Assembly: GCA_008668455.1 (NCBI GenBank)
Contig: RQCD01000139.1
Coordinates: 1-5,410 of the forward strand
Length of the DNA stretch: 5,410 nucleotides
Origin: Clostridia bacterium
Lineage (GTDB): Bacteria > Bacillota > Clostridia > UBA1381
Direction: 5' to 3'
In this document: positions 1 through 4,238 of the stretch, in pieces
Position numbering within the stretch: position 1 is the first letter of the stretch
Layout: every line of letters begins with the position of its first letter
Program-made: the position numbers and the translations under genes
The notes under the pieces: model-generated
What the model was told of the DNA's origin: nothing
What the model saw: only the letters and a program-made list of their open reading frames with translations
Databases searched by the model: none

Positions 1-40
1 ATACAGTACGGCTTTTGCTTATAAAATATTTAGGGGAAGG

Positions 41-46
41 TATAAT
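41..46 (+). promoter_or_regulatory. candidate -10 box upstream of the NusG-II / Gx transporter pair
   Basis: A perfect TATAAT lies about 110 nt upstream of the first gene, in an AT-rich leader. The -35 is poor: the nearest TTG-like hexamer, TTGCTT at 15-20, is 20 nt away, which is wider than ideal. If the box is used, transcription would start around position 53, inside the palindrome that begins at 48. That geometry is typical of a repressed or activator-dependent promoter. A weaker alternative for the same unit is TTGTGT (91-96) with TATGAA (114-119), spacer 17. I cannot choose between them from sequence alone. Confidence 0.45.
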
Positions 47-47
47 G

Positions 48-70
48 TGTAAATAAGATTCTTATTTACA
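48..70. repeat. perfect 23-bp odd palindrome: operator or AT-rich terminator
   Basis: The left arm TGTAAATAAGA (48-58) is an exact reverse complement of the right arm TCTTATTTACA (60-70), around a single central T at 59. It starts one base after the TATAAT box and is followed by six T (71-76). Two readings fit. As DNA it is a dyad operator over the predicted start site. As RNA it is a hairpin of about 10 bp plus U-tract that could terminate a gene left of the window. Only about three pairs per arm are G-C, so the hairpin is weak for a terminator. The perfect symmetry favours protein binding, but this is inference. Confidence 0.6.
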
Positions 71-153
71 TTTTTTATTGTATCAGATAATTGTGTCTTT
101 TTTATGTACGCAGTATGAAAGATTAGTAAATTCTAAAAAAGGATGGTGTTCCC

Positions 154-480
154 ATGAAAAAATATGATTTGATGGTGATAGGCGCTGTCCTGTTTTTTGC
201 ATTATGTGCCTTTGGAATCTATGCAAAGAAGCCCAGGAGCGGTGAGTATGCGGTGATCCGGGTGAGCGGAGAAATCTATCGGAGACTACCTCTGACAGAG
301 AATCAGACGGTGTCGGTCAACGGACATAACACGGTCACAATTTCAGACCGGCGCGTCTGGGTTTCGGAGGCAGACTGTCCGGATCAGCTATGCGTACACC
401 AGGGAAAGACCGACAAGCCCGGGAAAACAATCGTCTGCCTGCCTAATCGGATGACGGTGGAAATTGAATCGGAGGAATAA
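154..480 (+). CDS. NusG domain II-containing membrane-anchored protein (EetA-like)
   Basis: This is a 108-residue protein with a short basic N-terminus (MKKYD), one membrane segment at about residues 7-24, and an extracytoplasmic domain. The domain carries the signature of stand-alone NusG domain II proteins: DCPDQLCVHQG (Cys75, Cys80), then a glycine-rich turn and IVCLPN (Cys95). Cys18 in the membrane segment is preceded by FAL, which does not fit a lipobox, so it is probably a simple membrane anchor. The start ATG has AAAGGA (138-143) 10 nt upstream. Despite the family name it is not the transcription factor NusG. Proteins of this family often sit next to Gx transporter genes, and in Gram-positive extracellular electron transfer and flavinylation loci the pair is called EetA/EetB. 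A role in electron transfer or quinone/flavin handling is inferred from that context only. The next gene begins 1 nt after this stop, which indicates co-translation. Confidence 0.85.
   Translation: MKKYDLMVIGAVLFFALCAFGIYAKKPRSGEYAVIRVSGEIYRRLPLTENQTVSVNGHNTVTISDRRVWVSEADCPDQLCVHQGKTDKPGKTIVCLPNRMTVEIESEE
471..475 (+). promoter_or_regulatory. ribosome-binding site fixing the Gx transporter start at 482
   Basis: GGAGG sits inside the last codons of the preceding gene, 6 nt before the ATG at 482. An in-frame TTG at 464 would lengthen the protein by six residues. It lies upstream of this site and has no comparable site of its own, so ATG 482 is preferred. Confidence 0.8.
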
Positions 481-481
481 G

Positions 482-976
482 ATGAAAGCAAAAAAAATAA
501 CCCTGTCTGCCCTTCTGGTTTCGCTTGCCATCATTTTGGGATACGTGGAAAACCTGATCCCGATTCCAATCCCTGTGCCGGGAATCAAGCTTGGACTTTC
601 CAATTTTGTGCTGCTGTTTGCAATTGACCGGCTGCCGGCGCGCCGGGTATTTTTGATTATGCTTTTAAAAACATTCGTATCTGCTTTGCTTTTTGCCGGT
701 ATGACAGCTTTTATCTATTCCTTTGCAGGAGGAGTGTTGAGCCTTTTGGTGATGTACGCAGCAAAGCGGTTTTGCTCCTGGATTGGAATCAGCGCAGCCG
801 GCGGTGCGGCGCATAATTCCGGACAGCTGTTAGCAGCGTTTGTGATTCTGAAAAACAGCTCTGTATTTTATTATCTGCCCTTTCTGCTGATTGGCGGCGC
901 AGGATTTGGATGCGTCTTGGGAGCAGCGGCAATTTCTTTGTTTCCGTATTTGAAAAAAACCGGCGGCGCAGAATGA
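482..976 (+). CDS. Gx transporter family protein (HepS component I-like, EetB-like)
   Basis: This is a 164-residue, very hydrophobic protein with about five or six membrane segments, at roughly residues 6-21, 37-50, 55-78, 82-95, 112-124 and 128-152. Family motifs include PIPVPGIKLGLSN (about 29-41), a conserved loop typical of the Gx transporter / heptaprenyl diphosphate synthase component I family. SFAGGVLSLLVM (80-91) and AAHNSGQLLAA (109-119) also match. The fold resembles S-components of ECF-type vitamin transporters. The old name 'heptaprenyl diphosphate synthase component I' is historical, and no prenyltransferase DDxxD motif is present. It follows the NusG-II gene with a 1-nt gap and is the last gene of the unit. 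The terminator hairpin begins inside its final codons. With the NusG-II protein it resembles the EetA/EetB pair needed for flavin-based extracellular electron transfer in Listeria. No FMN-binding protein, ApbE or polyprenyl synthase gene is visible here, so the substrate is unknown. Confidence 0.85.
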   Translation: MKAKKITLSALLVSLAIILGYVENLIPIPIPVPGIKLGLSNFVLLFAIDRLPARRVFLIMLLKTFVSALLFAGMTAFIYSFAGGVLSLLVMYAAKRFCSWIGISAAGGAAHNSGQLLAAFVILKNSSVFYYLPFLLIGGAGFGCVLGAAAISLFPYLKKTGGAE

Positions 977-994
977 GCGCCTGCCGGTTTTTTT
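953..994. terminator. bidirectional intrinsic terminator between converging genes
   Basis: The arms AACCGGC+GGCGC (958-969) and GCGCC+GCCGGTT (977-981, 983-989) pair over 12 bp, with one bulged T at 982 and a 7-nt loop (970-976). An A-run (953-957) on the left and a T-run (990-994) on the right flank the stem. The structure therefore carries a U-tract on either strand. On the plus strand it ends the Gx transporter unit and overlaps that gene's stop codon (974-976). On the minus strand it lies 98 nt past the aldolase stop, and no better minus-strand terminator is visible before it. Confidence 0.85.
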
Positions 995-1092
995 AATCAA
1001 ACACCAATATTCTGTTTTTAAGGCATTTAAGTCCTTGAACGATTTGTGCCTTTTTGTACATCCCCTAACCAGTGTTTCTGTATATTATACTC

Positions 1093-1956
1093 TTATGCCT
1101 TGTTGACAGAACCGAAAAGCTCCATCTTTTCTTTTACAATTACCTTGATTGCCTCATAACCCGGAGCTAAGAGCTTTCTCGGATCAAAGCCTTTACCCTG
1201 CAGATCCTTGCCCTCCTCAATATACTTTCTGGTAGCCTCCTGGAAATAGATCTGGCACTCGGTGTTCACGTTGATTTTTGCAACACCTAAGGAAATTGCC
1301 TTTTTGATCATGTCAGCCGGAATGCCTGTGCCGCCGTGCAGAACGAGCGGAAGATCGCCGATCAATGCCTTTGTCTTTGCTAATGCGTCAAAGTCTAAGC
1401 CTTTCCAGTTTGCCGGATATTTTCCGTGGATATTGCCGATACCGGCTGCTAAGAAATCCACACCGAGATCTGCAATCATTTTGCACTCGTTCGGATCAGC
1501 AATTTCGCCGGCGCCGATCACACCGTCCTCCTCACCGCCGATAGAGCCAACCTCAGCCTCAATGGAAAGTCCCTTTTCATGACTGATTTTTACAAGCTCT
1601 TTTGTCTTTTCAATATTTTCCTCGATCGGATAGTGAGATCCGTCGAACATGATAGATGAAAATCCTGCGTCGATACACTTAAAGCAGCCCTCATAGGTTC
1701 CGTGATCCAGGTGCAGAGCAACCGGAACGGTGATGTTCATTTCTTCGATCATAGCCTTTACCATAGCGGCAACGGTTTTAAATCCGGTCATGTATTTTCC
1801 TGCACCCTCGGAAACACCTAAAATCACCGGTGAATTGTTTTCCTGAGCAGTGGCAAGGATTGCTTTTGTCCACTCAAGGTTGTTGATGTTGAACTGACCG
1901 ACAGCATACTTTCCGGCTACCGCTTTGTTTAACATTTCTGTTGCTGAAACTAACAT
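1093..1956 (-). CDS. fba: fructose-bisphosphate aldolase, class II
   Basis: This cytoplasmic glycolytic and gluconeogenic enzyme is zinc-dependent. It cleaves fructose 1,6-bisphosphate to dihydroxyacetone phosphate and glyceraldehyde 3-phosphate, reversibly. At 287 residues it has the length of the Bacillus FbaA subgroup, and it is collinear with that group from N-terminus (YAVGQFNINNLEWTKAIL) to C-terminus (FDPRKLLAP). Visible active-site elements are HLDHG (82-86: catalytic Asp84, zinc ligand His85), EAEVGSIGG (133-141, Glu135), GNIHGKY with zinc ligand His177, VLHGGTGIP with zinc ligand His207, and the phosphate/substrate loop INVNT (228-232). No key residue is missing. The ATG has a strong AAGGAGG site (plus-strand 1967-1973) 10 nt upstream. 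It lies 60 nt downstream of a cysteine-rich protein gene on the same strand and probably shares its promoter, because I found no convincing promoter in the gap. A tagatose-bisphosphate aldolase is the main alternative, but similarity to FbaA makes it less likely. Confidence 0.96.
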   Translation of the reverse strand: MLVSATEMLNKAVAGKYAVGQFNINNLEWTKAILATAQENNSPVILGVSEGAGKYMTGFKTVAAMVKAMIEEMNITVPVALHLDHGTYEGCFKCIDAGFSSIMFDGSHYPIEENIEKTKELVKISHEKGLSIEAEVGSIGGEEDGVIGAGEIADPNECKMIADLGVDFLAAGIGNIHGKYPANWKGLDFDALAKTKALIGDLPLVLHGGTGIPADMIKKAISLGVAKINVNTECQIYFQEATRKYIEEGKDLQGKGFDPRKLLAPGYEAIKVIVKEKMELFGSVNKA

Positions 1957-1982
1957 TTTTTAATTTCCTCCTTGTAATATTG

Positions 1983-2011
1983 ATCAGGTAACTGCACCGC
2001 AATTTCCTGAT
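1983..2011 (-). other. intergenic hairpin without U-tract between the Cys-rich gene and fba
   Basis: In the minus-strand transcript ATCAGG pairs with CCTGAT and, inside it, AATTGC pairs with GCAGTT (one U·G wobble). A single A·A mismatch separates the two helices, and GGU forms the loop. This gives 12 pairs in 29 nt. It starts 5 nt after the stop codon of the upstream gene and ends 9 nt before the fba ribosome-binding site. The sequence after it, CAATATTACAAGG, has no U-run, so it is not a classical intrinsic terminator. A role in mRNA processing, 3'-end protection or modulation of fba translation is inferred. Confidence 0.6.
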
Positions 2012-2016
2012 GGCAT

Positions 2017-2616
2017 TTATTTATGAAGTACAAATGTACTTGCATGCAATAGTTTTTCTAAGGTCTCATCCGAAATGGGGATATTCCTTTGATTGCCGCA
2101 GTCGCGGCAGCTCAGAGAAATCTGATCCGGCAGCTCTGTTGCCGTGATCTGGTCAGAGCCGCAGTCGCAGTAAAGCGCATGTGCTCCTGCCAGCGTCCGG
2201 ATTGCCTGAATAATAGACAGAGAAAGATAGATGTGTTCGTCCGGAAAGAAACCGCCTGCAAAGGAGGCAAGAAAATCATTCTGCGCTTTAATTGCTTCCT
2301 TAACCCGTTTTTTACTTCCCAGCATCATGATCCCCATGTCACAGGACGGACAGGACAGCTCGTAAAATTCTGTGTTCCAGAAAAGCGTTTTTGCAAGATC
2401 ATAAGTATGAACCTCTCCGCAGCAGGAGCATTTCGCTTCCAGATGATAGCTGCTTTTTTTGGGAGTGATCCGGAGAACCTCGCTGCCGCATTCCTCCTCG
2501 CAGTAAAAAACCGTTGTCCGGTTTTGGGGCAGATCAAAAACCTGAACTGGGCGGCAGGTAAAAGCAGTGCAGGTTGCACAGCTATAGCCAAGATACTGTA
2601 CAAGCTTTGTAACCAT
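2017..2616 (-). CDS. cysteine-rich zinc-ribbon-like protein of unknown function (CPxC motif)
   Basis: This is a 199-residue soluble protein that I cannot assign to a known function. It has 14 cysteines, mostly in knuckle-like groups. Numbering from ATG 2616, they are C13-ATC16 with C21, C39-(3)-C43, C63-SCC66, C89-PSC92, C150-DC152 and C170-RDC173. C63/C66 with C89/C92 make a convincing zinc ribbon whose second knuckle is CPSC, reminiscent of CpXC-domain proteins. C150/C152 with C170/C173 make a second ribbon at the C-terminus. A helical stretch without cysteines (about 100-147) separates them. There is no signal peptide or membrane segment. Two starts are adjacent, TTG 2619 and ATG 2616. ATG is preferred because GGGGGA (2625-2630) lies 8 nt upstream. 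The gene is first in a unit with fba, driven by a good promoter at 2673-2701. Metal binding is likely, and nucleic-acid or protein binding is possible. No catalytic motif is visible. Confidence 0.75.
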   Translation of the reverse strand: MVTKLVQYLGYSCATCTAFTCRPVQVFDLPQNRTTVFYCEEECGSEVLRITPKKSSYHLEAKCSCCGEVHTYDLAKTLFWNTEFYELSCPSCDMGIMMLGSKKRVKEAIKAQNDFLASFAGGFFPDEHIYLSLSIIQAIRTLAGAHALYCDCGSDQITATELPDQISLSCRDCGNQRNIPISDETLEKLLHASTFVLHK

Positions 2617-2672
2617 CAATCAATTCCCCCTTATCCATCAATTTCCTAATCAAATACCTTTATATCATTCCT

Positions 2673-2701
2673 ATTGTACCACATTTTTTCGTCTATATCA
2701 A
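2673..2701 (-). promoter_or_regulatory. sigma-A-type promoter for the Cys-rich gene and fba
   Basis: Read on the minus strand, the -35 is TTGATA (2701-2696, 5 of 6 consensus), the spacer is 17 nt and the -10 is TACAAT (2678-2673, 5 of 6). An extended -10 TG lies one base upstream of the hexamer. The predicted start is near 2666, giving a leader of about 50 nt before ATG 2616. This is the best promoter in the window. Confidence 0.75.
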
Positions 2702-2720
2702 CAAAAAATAAATATTTTTG
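2702..2720. repeat. A/T-rich imperfect dyad between divergent promoters
   Basis: CAAAAA (2702-2707) and TTTTTG (2715-2720) form 6-bp arms around 7 nt. The dyad lies immediately upstream of the minus-strand -35 and about 10 nt from the plus-strand -35. It may act as UP-element or bend DNA, or as a weak operator. Such A/T runs are common in intergenic DNA of these bacteria, so significance is low. Confidence 0.3.
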
Positions 2721-2730
2721 GTGATTTTTA

Positions 2731-2760
2731 TGGACTACTGGGAAAGTTTTGTGGTACAAT
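2731..2760 (+). promoter_or_regulatory. extended -10 promoter for the M18 aminopeptidase
   Basis: The -10 is TACAAT (2755-2760), preceded by an extended TG at 2752-2753. The -35 candidate TGGACT (2731-2736, 4 of 6) has an 18-nt spacer. Predicted transcription starts near 2767, about 50 nt before the ATG at 2817. The surrounding TGTGGTACAATA (2750-2761) also occurs in inverted orientation at 2672-2683 in the opposing promoter. Confidence 0.65.
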
Positions 2761-2816
2761 ATGTATAGATACGATAGGCTGGCTAAAATGACAGCAAAAC
2801 AGGAGGGAATATCATA

Positions 2817-4223
2817 ATGACAGAAAAAGAATTATTTGAAAAGCTTCGGTATCAGCCGAAGAATGCATATGAGGAAATGTCGCAGGAGCAGATACAGGAA
2901 ATGCTTTCTATGTGCGATGAATACCGGACATTTTTAGACTGCGGAAAAACCGAACGTGAATGCGTGTCGGAGGCAGAGCGTATGGCAGTGGAAAACGGAT
3001 TTTTGCCGCTTGAAAAAGCGTCCAGCCTGCGTGCCGGAGATAAGGTTTATCTGGTGAACCGTCATAAAAATATCCTGCTTGCAGTAATCGGTTCGGATGG
3101 CTTGGAAAACGGCGCAAACATTGTCGGTGCGCATATTGATTCCCCGCGTCTGGATTTAAAGCAGAATCCGCTTTATGAATCCACCGGCATGGCGCTTTTA
3201 AAAACGCATTATTACGGCGGCATCAAAAAATATCAGTGGACGGCAATTCCGCTGGCGCTGCATGGCGTAGTCTATACCAAGGACGGCAAACAGGAAATCT
3301 GTATTGGAGAAAAGGACACTGACCCGGTATTTTGCGTCACCGATCTTCTGCCGCATTTGGCAAAAGATCAGATGAATAAGAAAATGATTGACGGTATTGA
3401 GGGAGAATCTCTGAATATTTTAATCGGCGGCTTAGGAGTTCCGGCAGAGGATGTTCCTGAAAAAGTGAAATTTAAAATTCTTTCCGTCTTAAATACGCTT
3501 TACGGAATCCGGGAAAAGGACTTTTTGAGCGCAGAGCTTGAAGCAGTGCCGGCATTTAAGGCAAGAAATGTCGGATTGGATGAAAGCATGATCGGTGCAT
3601 ACGGTCAGGACGACCGCGTTTGCGCGTTTACGGCATTAAAGAGTATTTTAGCAATCAAGGAAATCCCAAAGCGCACAGCGGTTTGCCTCTTAGTGGATAA
3701 GGAGGAGATCGGATCGGTTGGAAATACCGGTATGCTCTCGCGTTTCTTTGAAATGACATTGGCAGAAATGCTGGAAAAAGAATCGGGCAGCTGCACGGTT
3801 ACGGCGCAGAACCGTATGATCCGCAATTCTGTGTTCCTGTCCTCGGATGTGGGCGCTGCGGTTGATCCGAATTATGAAAATGTTTCGGAAAAGAATAATT
3901 CTGCCTTTGCCGGACATGGCATGATTCTGATGAAATATACCGGCTCGCGCGGAAAGTCCGGCGCAAGCGACGCTTCGGCAGAATTCGTGCATGAGATTGC
4001 AGAGATTATGGATTCCGAGGGTGTTGTCTGGCAGACAGGCGAGCTTGGAAAGGTTGATCAGGGCGGCGGCGGAACGGTTGCGATGTATGTAGCAAACCTG
4101 AATATGGATGTCATCGACTGCGGCGTTCCGGTACTCAGCATGCATTCTCCGTTTGAGGTAACGGCAAAAACAGACGTCTATATGGCATATCGTGCTTATG
4201 AGGCATTCTATCGAAAAAGATAA
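2817..4223 (+). CDS. M18 family aminopeptidase (aspartyl aminopeptidase type)
   Basis: This cytoplasmic, probably oligomeric metallo-aminopeptidase removes N-terminal residues, acidic ones in the best-studied members, during peptide turnover. At 468 residues it is full length for bacterial M18 enzymes. Expected metal and catalytic elements are present in order: GAHIDSPRLDLK with His106, GQDDRVCA with Asp265/Asp266, VDKEEIGSVGNTG with Glu296/Glu297, SSDVGAAVDP with Asp344, and C-terminal SMHSPFEV with His443. HYYGG (131-135) is also typical of the family. The ATG has AGGAGGG (2801-2807) 9 nt upstream. An upstream 9-codon reading frame ends in the overlapping TAATG at this start. The gene has its own promoter in the divergent region and is followed after 15 nt by an acyl-CoA synthetase-like gene, probably co-transcribed. 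A functional link between the two is not obvious. Substrate preference cannot be read from sequence. Confidence 0.94.
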   Translation: MTEKELFEKLRYQPKNAYEEMSQEQIQEMLSMCDEYRTFLDCGKTERECVSEAERMAVENGFLPLEKASSLRAGDKVYLVNRHKNILLAVIGSDGLENGANIVGAHIDSPRLDLKQNPLYESTGMALLKTHYYGGIKKYQWTAIPLALHGVVYTKDGKQEICIGEKDTDPVFCVTDLLPHLAKDQMNKKMIDGIEGESLNILIGGLGVPAEDVPEKVKFKILSVLNTLYGIREKDFLSAELEAVPAFKARNVGLDESMIGAYGQDDRVCAFTALKSILAIKEIPKRTAVCLLVDKEEIGSVGNTGMLSRFFEMTLAEMLEKESGSCTVTAQNRMIRNSVFLSSDVGAAVDPNYENVSEKNNSAFAGHGMILMKYTGSRGKSGASDASAEFVHEIAEIMDSEGVVWQTGELGKVDQGGGGTVAMYVANLNMDVIDCGVPVLSMHSPFEVTAKTDVYMAYRAYEAFYRKR

Positions 4224-4238
4224 GGGAGACGAAGGAAT

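Noticed and set aside
199..210. Lipoprotein signal (Cys18) in the NusG-II protein
   Set aside because: The residues before the cysteine are FAL. A lipobox needs a small residue at -1, so a plain membrane anchor fits better.
464..481. Upstream TTG start for the Gx transporter gene
   Set aside because: The GGAGG at 471-475 lies downstream of it and is correctly spaced for ATG 482. The extra residues NRRN add nothing to the family alignment.
1020..1055. Second plus-strand terminator (AAGGCA ... TGCCTT followed by T5)
   Set aside because: The stem is only 6 bp, encloses about 21 unpaired nt, and follows a far stronger terminator at 953-994.
1080..1090. Short palindrome GTATA-T-TATAC with a TATAAT on the minus strand beyond fba
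   Set aside because: It is only 11 bp of pure A/T-rich sequence at the end of a gene with no minus-strand gene downstream within the window for it to drive.
1957..2016. Separate promoter for fba in the gap
   Set aside because: The best pair (TTGCGG / TATTAC) has a poor -35 and would start transcription within the ribosome-binding site. Transcription from the upstream promoter at 2673-2701 is more plausible.
2089..2649. Plus-strand open frame of 186 codons opposite the Cys-rich gene
   Set aside because: It runs across the coding strand and the promoter-side leader of the minus-strand gene. No domain is visible, and the opposite frame has ordered CxxC pairs and a good ribosome-binding site.
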